From the NCBI GenBank assembly GCA_020744425.1, contig JAGMUV010000008.1:1674001-1738000 (forward strand): DNA of 64,000 nt. Direction: 5' to 3'. Origin of the DNA: Dactylonectria macrodidyma (taxonomy: Eukaryota; Ascomycota; Sordariomycetes; Hypocreales; Nectriaceae). The notes below the pieces were generated by a model. The model made no database searches. It saw only the letters and a program-made list of their open reading frames with translations, and was not told the DNA's origin. Both the position numbers and the translations under genes were made by a program. The stretch's first letter is position 1. Each line of letters begins with the position of its first letter. Below, piece by piece: positions 36,209 through 47,419 of the stretch.

Positions 36209-39200
36209 ATGTCCGCCATGTCCGTCCCGTCGCGAAACCGCGCCATCTCGATGAGTTCCGGAATGTCGTCAATGGGAGCGGCCGCTGCCGCTCAAGATTT
36301 CCAAACCGCTATGCGCCCCCCAAAGAATCTCAAATTCTTCGATCCCTGTGCCGCCACGGCGTCCATGTTTCTCTATGCCCAGGGATCTTCCATCGTCTGC
36401 AGTCATCATGACACCCTTACCATCGAGCGGAGGTTTTCCCGTCACGCCGACGAGGTCCAATTGCTGGCCGTGGACAACCAGAGTGAGGTGGGTGCCGGCC
36501 GATTTGTTGTAAGCTACGACTCGGGCCAAACGGCCATTGTGTGGGATTTGATGACAGGAGATGAAGTCGCTCGATTTGCATCTTACGAGCACCTCACTTG
36601 TGCGGCCTGGATGCGAAACGGAAATGTGGCGTTCGGTATGTAACCGCACCCAGAGATGCTTATTGGTGAACTAACAAGCCTGCAGGCAACACGCAAGGAA
36701 GCGTCATCCTATTCGAGCCGCAGACTTCCGAGCACATCTCATCAAGGACGTTGGATCAAATTGCTGTGACAGCACTGGCTCCTTCAGCTGACTGTCGTAC
36801 ATTTGCCATTGGGTAGGTTTCACAGCGGATTTCAAGTAATGCCTCACATACTGACCTGATTTAGATATCAAAATGGCTCTCTTCTAGTCGCAACTCTACA
36901 GCCTCGTTTTACCATCTTGCACAATCTCACTACATCGAGGGGGCCGTCCCCAATTGTTACGTTGGCGTGGCATGCTTCCTCATCACGACAAAAATCCGAC
37001 ATGCTCGCCGTGCAAACATACGATGGCGACCTACGGGTGTGGAGTGTGGCCAAGTTGTTCAACACAGAAGATCCCGCAAAGATTGTCCGCGTTCTACGAC
37101 GAACTGAGAACTTCGCCAACGGTCCCAACTGGATGGGCTGGTCCAAGAACGGTCGCATAATTCAATACTCTGACTCGTACGTTTTAGGCTTGCCACCAAT
37201 ACCCCCCCTATCCCACGCGCGCGCTTAACTGCATGAGCCGTCACTCGCTAACATCCACCACAGCCAAACACTATCATGGGATGTTAGGACTAAGCACGTC
37301 ACCTACGATAACATCCCCACTCTGGAACATGTCAGAGGCCTCGCCGTCTACGGCCCTGGTGCCTCCCTGTTTACGCTTGGCCCCAATAATACAGCCCAAC
37401 AGTTCGATCTCAACTCACCAGCCATCATGGTGGCGAATGTTCAGCACCCTGCTGCCCTGCTACCGCCGTCACCCCCTGTATCTGAGGAGACTGGTGATCG
37501 GTCTGTCCGCTCGGCTACGACGATCAACACATCCGAGTCGGAAAGCAGTTCCATCCCCCTGGACATGAACATCTCCGAGAGTGACGATGATCACCTCTCA
37601 CCATTCGCCCGACTCACTCGCCAACAGGTCCAGGACTCGGGAGGTGAGATGTCGTATGAGTCGGCTAGCCCCGTTTCCAGTCGAAGTAACTTGTCATCTA
37701 TTACCAAGTCTTCGGGCGGATCGAGAACCCCGGGCCGCTACCCCGGATCAATGAGATCAAGGGGCATGACTGAGAACACTTACATTTCTGCTGGATCCTC
37801 GCTTAGGTCATCGACGGTTGGCAAGAGGGAAATGGACAGCTACTCTATGGGTTACTCCATGGGCACAACAAGCACGGCGTCATCGGTTCGCTCTCGTCAC
37901 AGGCCTTCCCGCCTGCGGCATGAAGTCCCTCGCAGCCCAGATGACAACAAGGTTCATGACCTCTTCAAGTATACCCGGACACGCCTGAGTGACATTCCGT
38001 ACAAGCACCCGATGGCCCCAAACAACTCTCGCCTTACCAATGACGATCTTCGCCGCCAGATGCTTAGCACTATCTTTGGTTGGAACAAGGAGGTTGATGA
38101 TCTTATTCGAGATGAGATGAGCCGACATCCTGCAGGGTCACCAAGTCGCATCTTGCTGGCCAAGTGGCTTGGTGATCTCGATGGCGATGTCATGGCCGCC
38201 AGCTCCGAGAACATGACTTCGCAAGACTGGATGTTGCTTGCCTTGAGCGGCATCAGCCACCAAGCATCTCAGCACAAGATTGGGCGTGCATATGTCCAAC
38301 GCTTGCTCGAGTCTGGCGATGTCCACGCCGCCGTCACCATCATGCTCGGCATGGGTGATCACACTGACGCTATCGAGATTTATATCTCACACAGACGATA
38401 CATGGAAGCCCTGATCCTCACCTGCGTAGCTTTCCCTAGTGTCTGGGAGCGTCAGGCTGCCATCATTCGGAAGTGGGGAGAGTGGGCTGTTCAGCATAAC
38501 CAACAGCAGTTGGCGATCCGTTGCTTCGCTTGCACCGATCAGGAGTCTTCCGAGCCATGGACTTCACCGTCGGCCGTGCAGCTCAACTTCCAGAGCCTCA
38601 ACCCCAGCATTCCGGAGATCCTGAGCCCCCCTCTATCTCCTCCAGGTGTCCAGCGCGGGCCCCAGCGAAGCATTGCCAAGACGTCTGCCCTGAAGCTCAT
38701 TACTTCGTTTGGCGACCAGACGCAGAAGGCCAGGTTCTTCTCGCAGGGCGATGGCGGCAAGACCCCTATTGCTGCCGGCGTGACCCCTATTGCTGAATCT
38801 GCCGTGTCTCCTGGACCGTCTCTCGAGGCTACCACTGCCTTCTTGATGCCGTCAAACAACAGCAGATTCAACACGCCAACTTCTGCACGAGGCGGCGGCC
38901 CAAGCTTTGGACGAGGCCGTCTTCCATCCATTGGCGAGATTCCTTCTGACCTCAACCGCGACCTGCTCAAGCCGACCAAGACTACTTCTCCCCCTCTTAC
39001 TCGGGAGAGCAAACCCGGCCATATTCGCGTAGCATCTAACGGCCAAGATAACATGGCTGCTGGGATCGCTCTCCAACGAGCCGCCACTGCAAGCCCGATG
39101 ATGATGCGAGACAACTACCAGAGGCTGGTGCGAGCTGCCGATAGCGAGATTCCGCCCCCGCCCGATAAGGATGTCATGATGAAGCTGGAAGCATCTCGAT

Positions 39201-41281
39201 CAAACCATCGCAACGGTTCTCGCGATCGGATCCCTGTCGGGGTGAACATGCAGTTGGAGACCTGGGAGCCATCGCTGGCGAGGGACGTCGCATCACCTGA
39301 GCAGTCTGTCACCTCGTCTACGCGATTCCATTGGCCGTCCCGTCGCCGTGGCACCGGATCCGTGGCAAGCTCCGTCACCTCGGCTTCTAGTGCTGGACGC
39401 AGCCTACGACATCAAGCGGCCCGGAACCGTGACGACTACATCCACAGCTTGGATACGGCACAGCACTACTCGAAGAAGTCGCGCAGCCGACCTGGCAGCC
39501 GAGAGAGATCTCGCGGCCGTCATGGCAGCCGAGAGAGATCTGCAAAGTCGCGCGAAGTCTCCGAGGAACGTGGTCGTGCGTCGGGGCGCGCCTGGCCCAA
39601 GGCCAAGAGATCGCCTACGTCTCCGATCCCCATGTCTCCTGAGGATCTGATCAATCTGAGCACCCCCAGTCGCTCCGAGATGCCCGATCCTTTGACTATC
39701 CGGAAGGTCAGCGCCCCCAAGCCTAAGAGCCGTACCTCAAGCCGCGGTAGTCGTCGCCGCAGCCCCGAGGGTCGACACATTCCTCCGGCCCTTGATATCC
39801 GCGGTCGAAGTCAAGGCAGAACTGGCTCTGTTCAACGATCTCCGTCCTCACCGCTGCCCATGTCAGCCCAGACGCTGCACTACCAGGGCTCCGAGGATGA
39901 GGAGGACTACAAGGCTGCCATGGAGGCCCAGGAGCTGTTCCGTGCGAAGCATAGCCGCAGCGCCAGCCGTGGTCTCAACTCGCCCGTTGTCACAATGAAA
40001 GAGCAACCGGAGCTTCGCGCTAGAGCTAACACCGAGACTGTCAACATCGAGGCTGTCGCCACCATCCTCCCCACTGTTGCCCACGGACGGGCTGCATCGA
40101 CTGAGCATGCTGGTGATCTCAGACAAATGAAGGATGAACGCCAGCGCAAGAAGGAACAGGCGGCTCGAGAGCTTGAGGAGCGTCGCAAGTCGCTAGCCAA
40201 GCGTCCCCAAGCCCCTGCGATTCCTCATCCCAATCAGTTCTCACCGTCGCTGTACCCTATCGGTGTCGAGGCCCCGGAACCCAGGTCTCTCATTGATGAC
40301 CTTCCACCTCGTAGTGCGAGCGCGACAGAGCCTCCCAAGAGCATGTATGCCCGAAATGGTCCCGCCATTGGACTGCCTGCTACCCCGAAGGCAATGAGAC
40401 TCATCATTGAGACGGATCAGCTTGGTGATGGAGGCAACTCTCCCCTCCCAGCGGTCCCTCCCATCCCGGCCACGTTTGCCCAAAGACACTCGCCTCAAGT
40501 TTCTCCCCAAAGCCCCCCTAAGGAGGACAAGCAAGATCTCCTGACCCTTCTTCCATCGACGGTGTATCAGCCGCCCACGCGACCCGCCATCCCCCGAAGC
40601 ATGTCGGCGCCCATCCCTGATGAGCCTGGCCCGGCGCGCTTTGGACGCAAGGGCAGCATTGGAGGAGCATCCCGTGGCATTGACGAGGTCGTCTCTGGCG
40701 AGCGCCGTCGATCTCACGAGGAAAAGGTTCCTCCGCCGCCACCTCCGGCTCCCGCGCTGCTGAAGGAGCTCCAGCACTTGGCTACTCCTCCCCCCCCTCC
40801 TCCCGCGCCCCTCCCGCACATGCCGCGACAACACGAAATGGGAGCGATGGGATCCGGTATGATCGAAATCGTCATGGACGATGAGGAGACGTCCGGAAAC
40901 GACGGATATGCCCCCGGCGGCAGCCCCCCCGCCAAGACCAGTAAGAGCAAGGGCCACAGCCGAGGTCGCAGCATTGGAGATAACAGCATCTCAACTCGCT
41001 TCTCCAAGGCAACGGAACGCCTGCGATCAGCTAGCCGCAGCCGCAAGGACACTCCTCGGGCTCCCCTCCCTCCTTTTGAGGCTCCCTACGAGAGCGTTCG
41101 TAAGGATTCTTCCTCTCGAGTCGTGTCACCACCCTACGAGGCGCCCTACGAGAGCATCCCCATGTCTCGCAAACTGCAGTCGCCGCCTCCCATGATGTAC
41201 GACCAGGACACACTGCGATCACCTATTGAGCCTAGCAACAAGCACATGTCCACAGGACTGCACCAAAGCGAGATGTTTTGA
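36209..41281 (+). CDS. Large WD40-repeat/helical-repeat protein with disordered tail
   Basis: Exons 36209-36635, 36686-36812, 36865-37176 and 37264-41281 join in frame to 1627 aa. Residues about 30-340 read as a beta-propeller with degenerate WD repeats (IVWDLMTGDEV, LRVWSVAKLF, LSWDVRTKHV). After a Ser-rich linker, about 545-715 is helical (LLAKWLGDLDGD, LLESGDVHAAVTIMLGMGDH, YMEALILTCV). This resembles the solenoid that follows propellers in Sec31-, Gemin5- or WDR17-type proteins. The rest is low complexity: RS-like GSRERS copies near 690 residues into exon 4, a charged coiled-coil stretch (KDERQRKKEQAARELEERRKS), two runs of six prolines, and a duplicated EAPYES motif near the end. Architecture suggests a scaffold, possibly in trafficking or RNP assembly; I cannot assign a specific role. 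Upstream lies a probable leader intron. Confidence 0.85.
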
Positions 41282-43133
41282 GAATCTTGTGCTGATCGAC
41301 CTTGGTGACTGAGACGGCATTTCCCCTTCTACTCCCCTCCTTATTACCGTTGTACTCTTCGATTCTGTGCATGGCGATTGGCGTTGTCGATTGGAACATC
41401 TCGATACCACTATTCTCCTATCCAAGTTCGTCTCACGACGATGTTATCATGTGCCCGTTGCTTCTGTTGAATATTTTGTGGAGGAAGAGAGGGTAAAGCA
41501 ACCTGGTACTTTTCAAGTCTGAGAGCATTTGTTGCGATTTTGCATGCCTTTTATTTTCGACTTCTCGACCTCATATGCCATGGAGTCAAGGTCATCTCAC
41601 AGACGCGGCAATTATGTCGTCTGAGATGACTGATTTGTTTTCTCATTTCTGAGCCTTTGGATTCTTGACTATCCTTTGCAACAGCAGGCGACAGACAGTT
41701 ATACACAGATTATGTTTGATGGATACAGAATAACAGACATACGATGCTTGTTCATGTTGTTGATTTGTGGAGATGGGGTTGATGTCTGGGGGAGTTTTTT
41801 TTTTTCTTTGCTTCTTTTTTTTCCAAGTTATGATGGGTGAGATGGATCGCGGACAGGATGAAATGTAAGCCACCATGAGAGAGCAGACGGCATGATTGAT
41901 GGATGGCAAAAAATCAAGAGCACGAGCCGAAGAACGCGGCGGAGTGCTTTATACAATGCTGCCTCACGGCACTTGTTTGAGTTTTTGAGGGATAGCGCAA
42001 GGAAGACTGGGCTGGAATTTGGCGGAATGAAGTATGTTGGAACGAAAGGGGGAGATTTTGTTGGTGGTGATAAGTTGAATGAGATGTCGGGTTTAAATTT
42101 ATAACGATGTCATGATTAGTTAATTCATTTGTCCGCTGTAAATTGGTTTTCATCTTTTAATGAGTGAAGTTAGGGTTGAAGTGAGGTAATGTGCTTGCAA
42201 GGGTGGAATCCCTTATTGGTTGTGATAGCTTCAACCTCTGGGTGAGGATCTAGCCTCGGAGCCACCGAGGGTTCGAATTGCACAACACAACGGAATCAGA
42301 GCAAAAAGAACATTCCATATGGCACTAACTAAAAGAAATGATAGAGACAATATTAAACAGGAATTTTCGAAGCCCGCAGAATCCCTACATCAAATGCCAA
42401 AAAGCGCAAAAAAAGAAGCGTTGAACTGTTCTATCTCAGCCGTTATTGTCCAACCCAAGACCCCTCGTACTGCGTGATCCCACCCGCCACGCGACGGGGG
42501 AAAGCTCTCTGCAGAGTGAGTCCTCCCTCAAGGGTCATCTCCATTGCTTGAGGGCCGCAATTGGGGTTACCAGCATCGCAGGTTTCCCGTGCGAGTGGGC
42601 GGCCACCGCGGCGTTCGGACGGGGCGCGAGCGAGGGGGTTCTGATGGAAATTGGGGTGGACGGCTGAGCGTGATTGAACGTCTTCGCCGTTGGACCATTA
42701 CAGTCGAGAAAAGTCGCTGAGCTTTTAGCTTATGAGGGTACTTGCGCGGGTGAATTTCGGATGTACCCCAACGCCTTCCACACTCACTGACACTTGCCTC
42801 CACCCAGACAGCTTCATCATAGCTTCTCTCCCTTTACCCCAACAGCAACCACCACTGAGATACCATCACCACAACTACTCTGTTCTACGACCTCCTCGAT
42901 CATCGCTGGCCGGCTCCAGCGCCCCGACTCCCAATTGTGACGGCGAACCTCGAAATTGCAATACCTTGCATCTAAATTTTTTTATTTTTTTTTGAATTGC
43001 AACCTTCCCTCCGGGCTACCAACATTCTCCGTAGCTTCATTCACATCATGACCGCCCATTGACCGCACGAGCTCTCTTTTTCAAACATTACCAGTCGGCC
43101 AACCAACTATCAGGGGAATAAACACCCGCCAAC
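41282..43133. other. Intergenic between WD40 gene and PIG-H gene
   Basis: The first 900 bases are A/T-rich 3' sequence. A tRNA-like string (CCTCGG hairpin followed by GGGTTCGAATT) at 42222-42290 does not fold into an acceptable cloverleaf. The last 350 bases are the pyrimidine-rich leader of the PIG-H gene. No further gene seen. Confidence 0.5.
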
Positions 43134-43769
43134 ATGCTCTCAACCTCTGCCCGCCTCCAAACCCGGCGCCCGTCGCCTACAACAGCCGAATTCACCGTCA
43201 CGACGCTGCGCCCGCTGCCCGCGCCGCTGCACACAGTGCTCCTCGTCGCCCGCCTTCTGCTCTCCCTCGCGACGGCCCTCCTCCTGCACGCCCGTTACGC
43301 ACTCTCGCCGCTCGCCGACCGCGCTCCGGCGCTGCTCCGCGCCCCAGCCTACCTGAGGTCCCCAGCCGGCCGCGCCGTCGCCTCCATCGCCGAGCGCGTC
43401 CCCGTCCCTGTCCTCCTCCCAGCCGCGGCCGCCTTGCTGTGGCTGCTCAGCCGCCGGGGCTACGCCTGCGAGAGCCTGCTCGTTATGAGGGGACTGGGTG
43501 TTCAGACGAGCGAGTCGTCGGCCAGCTACCTCGCCACCACGGCCACGAGGTTTATTCCTACGGAGAAGATCCGCGACATCCTGGTCAACGAGGCGTTCCG
43601 CGGCTTCGAGGTCCGGTACTATCTCGTCGTCGTCGTCGATGGCGAGGAGGACGTGGTCGTTGTGTTCCCAGGCCTGTTGCCCCGACTAAAGATTGTCGAG
43701 GAGGTGTGGAGAGGCGCAAGAGGCTGCTTGTATGAGGGCAGAGGGGAAGAAAAGGGACTAATATCATGA
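43134..43769 (+). CDS. GPI15: GPI-GlcNAc transferase subunit PIG-H (Gpi15)
   Basis: Single exon, 211 aa. Two hydrophobic stretches (about 33-52 and 92-107) form the expected membrane hairpin. The PIG-H domain then runs from about 112 to 203: ESLLVMRGLGVQTS, TRFIPTEKIRDILVNEAFRGFEVRYYL and VVVFPGLLPRLKIVEEVWRGAR. PIG-H works with the catalytic PIG-A/Gpi3 in the ER membrane to add GlcNAc to phosphatidylinositol, the first step of GPI anchor synthesis. The Ala/Leu/Arg-rich N-terminus is strongly GC-biased. It converges with the PUS3 gene, 131 bp away. Confidence 0.9.
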   Translation: MLSTSARLQTRRPSPTTAEFTVTTLRPLPAPLHTVLLVARLLLSLATALLLHARYALSPLADRAPALLRAPAYLRSPAGRAVASIAERVPVPVLLPAAAALLWLLSRRGYACESLLVMRGLGVQTSESSASYLATTATRFIPTEKIRDILVNEAFRGFEVRYYLVVVVDGEEDVVVVFPGLLPRLKIVEEVWRGARGCLYEGRGEEKGLIS

Positions 43770-43900
43770 CCAATACCTGACGACTAATATCATAGAGCTT
43801 TATAGCTCCCAGAAACAGGATCATGCTTTTATTGCGCCTGTCTATCTGTGCTGCGGGGTGCCGTCGCTTTTATATATCTATACCCGCCGTGTCCAGTCAT

Positions 43901-45751
43901 CTATTGCCCGTCCGCCGTGGACGCATCTACCTTTCGCCTGCCAAACCCCTTTTGCTGCCTCATATCCTCTGAGCCCGCAAAGCCCTTGCGCTTCGCGTAC
44001 CGCTCGTTCTGCACCTCTGGGGCCTGCAACCGGTCTTTTTTCATCAGTGGGATGTACCGTCCGCCCATGCGGCCACAGTTTCCGCCCTCGTAGACGATGA
44101 CGCTATTGGCCTGCTTGGCGGTTTCCGGCCGCTCGATGCGCCGCTCAGGATCGGAGCCGCCCTGCCGCGAGACGAGCTGCAGGAGCTGGTTCGACAGCAG
44201 CTCGTCGAGCTTGCGCTCTCGCCAATGCGACCACAGGCCATCGATGACGCCGAACTGACCGAATTGGCCAAGCGCCGGATCGTCAGCCAGGTAGATCCAC
44301 GAGAGGGCATCTTTCTTGTCCATCGTGGGCGCGGCGTCGTCGCCAGGGAAGATGCAATCCCACAGCACGAGGGGCACCTCGTCGGCCATGACGTAATTGG
44401 GCTTACACGGGTTGGCGGCCGTGTCGAGCAGCTGCGTGATGATGTCCGGCTTCTCGAGGCGCTGGCCGACGAGGAAAAGCACGGCGACCATATGTCGAAT
44501 CTGATGCCACAGGAACGCAGAGCCTCGCACGTTGAAGGAGTAGACCTTGGGGTGTATCGCCGACCCCTCTAGCCCGGCCGCAGGCGCGAAACAGGGGTTG
44601 GACAAGTATGGCAGCGCAGAGGAGACGTCTTTGACCTCTTCAATGTCGGCTTCGTAGATGACGCGGGAGAAGTTTGTGATTTGCTTGCCCGGGTCGATCT
44701 TGCACAGGTTTCGGAAGTCGTGCTCGCCCTCGTAGCGCTTGGCGGCATCGCGCATCGCCTCAATGTCCAGCCACCCTGCCTTGCCTCCTGACTTGGGGTC
44801 GGGCGAGAACGCCGGCTGCGTGAAGAAGTACCGATACTGCCGCTCGCGGCATGAGAAGCGAGCAGAGAAGTCTGGCGGCGGCGCGGGACACCAGGCTAGG
44901 ATGCGGATATCTGGAGGAAGGATGCGGTTGAGTATGCGCGGATACTGGAGCTCGTCCTTGATGGGATCAAACGAGGAATCTTCTTCTTCTTCCTCTTCCT
45001 TCGCTGCCTCCGTCTTCTCTCTAGGCTGCTCGTCTACCACCATGGCATCGTCGCCTTCGACCTCCTGGCTCGCCTGGCTTCGCTTCTTGGGCAGTGGCCG
45101 GTTGCTGCGGACGCGGAGCCCAATGACTTGGCCAAAGGCGCTGACGCCCTTGTCGGTGCGGCCACACTTGGAGTACTCGCAACACTCAAAGTCGACGACC
45201 CTGTCGTCCTTGGGGAAGATGAGGCAAGCCTTGGTTAGGGCGTTCCATAGTTCCTCCTCGATGGACGGCTGCGTGGCCATGGCCTGGAACTCGAAGCCGC
45301 CGTAGCTCTTGCCCAGGTACGCCAGCTTCAGCGCCACGTACCGCGTCGAGTACTTGGACGGGTCGGGTTTTCGCTTGCCCTTGGGCTTGGGCGCCTTGAC
45401 CCCCGCGGACGGGGCACCAGCGCCGCTGCTCTCATCCTCGGGCTGCTTCTGAGCCGGCTCCGGCTCCGGCTCCGGGGCAGGCGGGGCCGGTCGGGACTTG
45501 AGTTCGGCCTCGAGTTCCCTCACGCGCTGGATGAGCCCATTTTTGGTCCAGGACATGTAGTTTGAGTCGCCGGCCATGGTGCGGTACTTGGCGGCTTTGC
45601 GCTGCGTGCGAGACTCTGGGGATTCACCACTTGATGAAGAGGACGAGGCACGGCGGCAGTAGGAGGGCGTAGACTGGCTGCAGGCTTTCAATCCAGCGGC
45701 TATGGCTCCAAGCGGAGTTCGGCTCCCAAGTTGATTGCCAAACAGTCGCAT
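43901..45751 (-). CDS. DEG1: tRNA pseudouridine(38/39) synthase Pus3/Deg1
   Basis: Single exon, 616 aa from ATG at 45751; the frame is open further upstream but only with non-ATG codons. TruA-type catalytic core: RYVALKLAYLGKSYGGFEFQ, then CGRTDKGVSAFGQVIG with the catalytic Asp at about residue 200, and later FSARFSCRERQYRYFF and GSAFLWHQIRHMV. The linker before the second half carries an acidic insertion (EEEEEEDSSFD). The enzyme isomerises U38/U39 in the anticodon arm. Residues 1-58 are basic, Ser-rich and nearly free of acidic residues, like a mitochondrial presequence. A second ATG at residue 59 (MAGDSNYMSW, 45577) sits just before a coiled coil, so two starts could give mitochondrial and cytosolic or nuclear forms. 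Divergent from the GTPase gene across 260 bp. Confidence 0.92.
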   Translation of the reverse strand: MRLFGNQLGSRTPLGAIAAGLKACSQSTPSYCRRASSSSSSGESPESRTQRKAAKYRTMAGDSNYMSWTKNGLIQRVRELEAELKSRPAPPAPEPEPEPAQKQPEDESSGAGAPSAGVKAPKPKGKRKPDPSKYSTRYVALKLAYLGKSYGGFEFQAMATQPSIEEELWNALTKACLIFPKDDRVVDFECCEYSKCGRTDKGVSAFGQVIGLRVRSNRPLPKKRSQASQEVEGDDAMVVDEQPREKTEAAKEEEEEEDSSFDPIKDELQYPRILNRILPPDIRILAWCPAPPPDFSARFSCRERQYRYFFTQPAFSPDPKSGGKAGWLDIEAMRDAAKRYEGEHDFRNLCKIDPGKQITNFSRVIYEADIEEVKDVSSALPYLSNPCFAPAAGLEGSAIHPKVYSFNVRGSAFLWHQIRHMVAVLFLVGQRLEKPDIITQLLDTAANPCKPNYVMADEVPLVLWDCIFPGDDAAPTMDKKDALSWIYLADDPALGQFGQFGVIDGLWSHWRERKLDELLSNQLLQLVSRQGGSDPERRIERPETAKQANSVIVYEGGNCGRMGGRYIPLMKKDRLQAPEVQNERYAKRKGFAGSEDMRQQKGFGRRKVDASTADGQ

Positions 45752-46011
45752 GTGAGTTGGTGATTGGTGTGGGTTCGCTTTCTTATATGCGACCCATGAG
45801 AGAATAGGGTGCGAAAAAGGCACCTAAAGTGTGTGGCTTGCTGGGGCTAATTATGTGTGGCGAGTATTCCTGTGTTGCGCCACACCAATCGTTTGACCGA
45901 ACGACTCTGGCTTGGGCCAATCTATGGGCGCTGCGTTATTTCCCCCCTTCCCAAACCTCATTTCTACGTGCAAGTCTACGACTGAGATTAAAAAGCCCAA
46001 CGCTGGACAGA
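45752..46011. promoter_or_regulatory. Compact bidirectional promoter between PUS3 and the GTPase gene
   Basis: Only 260 bp separate the two divergent start codons, so the promoters must overlap or be shared. Contains CACACCAATCG, a CCAAT-box core, near 45881. No other signal is confidently readable. Confidence 0.45.
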
Positions 46012-46723
46012 ATGGACACCGAAGTGATCAAGATCTTGCTTGTAGGCGATGAAAAGTGTGGCAAGACGACGTTCCTCTCGTGCGTCAACCCGTCTATTGA
46101 TTGTTGCCCCCCCATGAATCTAACACTAGGCCCGTCTCTCCTGATGCACCAGACGACTGAGCGTGAGTGAACATGTCAACCCGATCCCCATGCTGCGCGA
46201 CATTGACCAGCCCTTCATATTCGAGATCAAAGCGGGAGAAAAGAAGTTCCGCTTCGAGTTCTTCGACACCTCGAGCCCAGACAACTGGCGCCTCCTGGAT
46301 CCCGATGCCATTGTCATCTGCTACGATATCAGCCAGCGACTGAGCCTCATTAACATGCAGCGATATGTCAGTTTCCCGCACATTATCTCTCTTCCGTTTA
46401 AGGCCGAGACATGAATTTGTGCTGACATGGAGCGTTTGCAACCCCAGTGGATCAACGAGGTCAAGACAGCGTTCAAGCGGTTCGATGCCCTACCCGTTAT
46501 CGTTCTGGGGCTGAAGCGTGACCAGAGGTCGGAGAAGGACCCCAATGGCATCATTTATCCACAGGAAGCATACCAGGTATCACAGGCCATGCGGGCGGAT
46601 CGATACGTCGAATGCTCGGCAGTCACTGGAGAATTGTTGAAGCTGGCATTTGAGGACCTGTGTAAAACGGCAATGACAACAAGGTCAGTGAACCCGGATG
46701 CGACCGGATGCTCGATCATGTGA
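46012..46723 (+). CDS. Atypical Rho/Ras-like small GTPase with CaaX box
   Basis: Exons 46012-46079, 46153-46366 and 46448-46723 give 185 aa. The P-loop is intact (GDEKCGKT, 12-19). The switch regions are not: the effector loop lacks the conserved Thr (NPIPMLRDIDQPF), and the DTAGxE motif reads DTSSPDN (61-67), so both the DxxG glycine and the catalytic Gln are missing. The base-recognition motif is LKRD (116-119) instead of TKxD/NKxD, and the SAK region is ECSAVTG. The C-terminus CSIM is a CaaX box with Met, favouring farnesylation. The hydrophobic strand pattern and Rho-type spacing place it in the Ras superfamily. Inference: it binds nucleotide but hydrolyses GTP poorly, in the manner of Rnd-type proteins. 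Convergent with RPC9 at 121 bp. Confidence 0.82.
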
Positions 46724-46844
46724 AGTTGATTGGCGAGGACGAGTCGGTCATGAGGTGGTATTTCTGCCAGCCGATCACATAGAGGTGCATTGTGCACTGC
46801 TCTTCAAAGGTGGCATTGAATGTGTGGCCTTGCAGACGAGGCTC

Positions 46845-47419
46845 TCAGGCAGCCGTGGTGTTGTCCATATCAACATCGCCGGCGGCCTCACCGTTCTCAT
46901 CCTGAGCCTCCGCGTTTTCGGGAAACTGGCCGAGAACGTCGGCAATAGCCTTCACGATGGCCTCCTGCTGCTCCTCGTCGAAGCGCTCGGGCATGTCCTC
47001 GACAACGGTGTTGAGGGCGGCGACGGACGCCGGACGCAGGTTGAGGAGCATGACAACCTCGCCCTTGGCAAGGTTGTACGGGCGCAGGCGCTCAAGCAGC
47101 TGAGCGATACAGTCTGGCGTGTAAGGGAGAGGCTGCTGACTGAGAGGGCCGGGATAAGTGCGCATGTATTGTAGCAGCTAAGACATCGACGTATCAGCAT
47201 TTCATTCATATCCATGTGCATGTTCTGACGTTGATGTGTCGATATATCGGCAGATCAGGCTAAGCCCAGAGTATGGTGGTGGCATACCTCACGAACAACC
47301 GTTTCGAGATTGGGAGGCCCACGACGCTTGTTCTTCTTGTAGCGGTCACGCTGCTCGGTGAGGTGCTGGTAGACCTCAAAGTTGCTAAGCACGGCGGATT
47401 GAGATTCGACAATCTTCAT
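46845..47419 (-). CDS. RPC17: RNA polymerase III subunit RPC9 (Rpc17/CGRP-RCP)
   Basis: Exons (minus) 47419-47288 and 47177-46845, joined across a 110-nt intron (GTATGC...TTAG), give 154 aa. The start MKIVESQSAVLSNFEVYQHL is the standard opening of this family. The HRDC-like helical domain continues through LLQYMRTYPGPLSQQPLPYTPDCIAQLLERL, LAKGEVVMLLNLRP and VVEDMPERFDEEQQEAIV. The acidic C-terminal tail (ENGEAAGDVDMDN) is normal. It pairs with RPC8 to form the stalk of Pol III, needed for initiation on tRNA and 5S genes. Confidence 0.93.

Noticed and set aside
40241..40957. Long antisense frame inside the WD40 gene tail
   Set aside because: A mirror of the sense codon bias in a low-complexity region.
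42222..42290. tRNA-like sequence with GGGTTCGAATT and a CCTCGG hairpin
   Set aside because: The possible T-arm has only three of five pairs, the acceptor arms do not close cleanly and no anticodon arm forms. At most a decayed tRNA-derived fragment.
45752..45823. Upstream extension of Pus3 to 45823
   Set aside because: The extra codons begin with GTG, not ATG; eukaryotic initiation there is unlikely.
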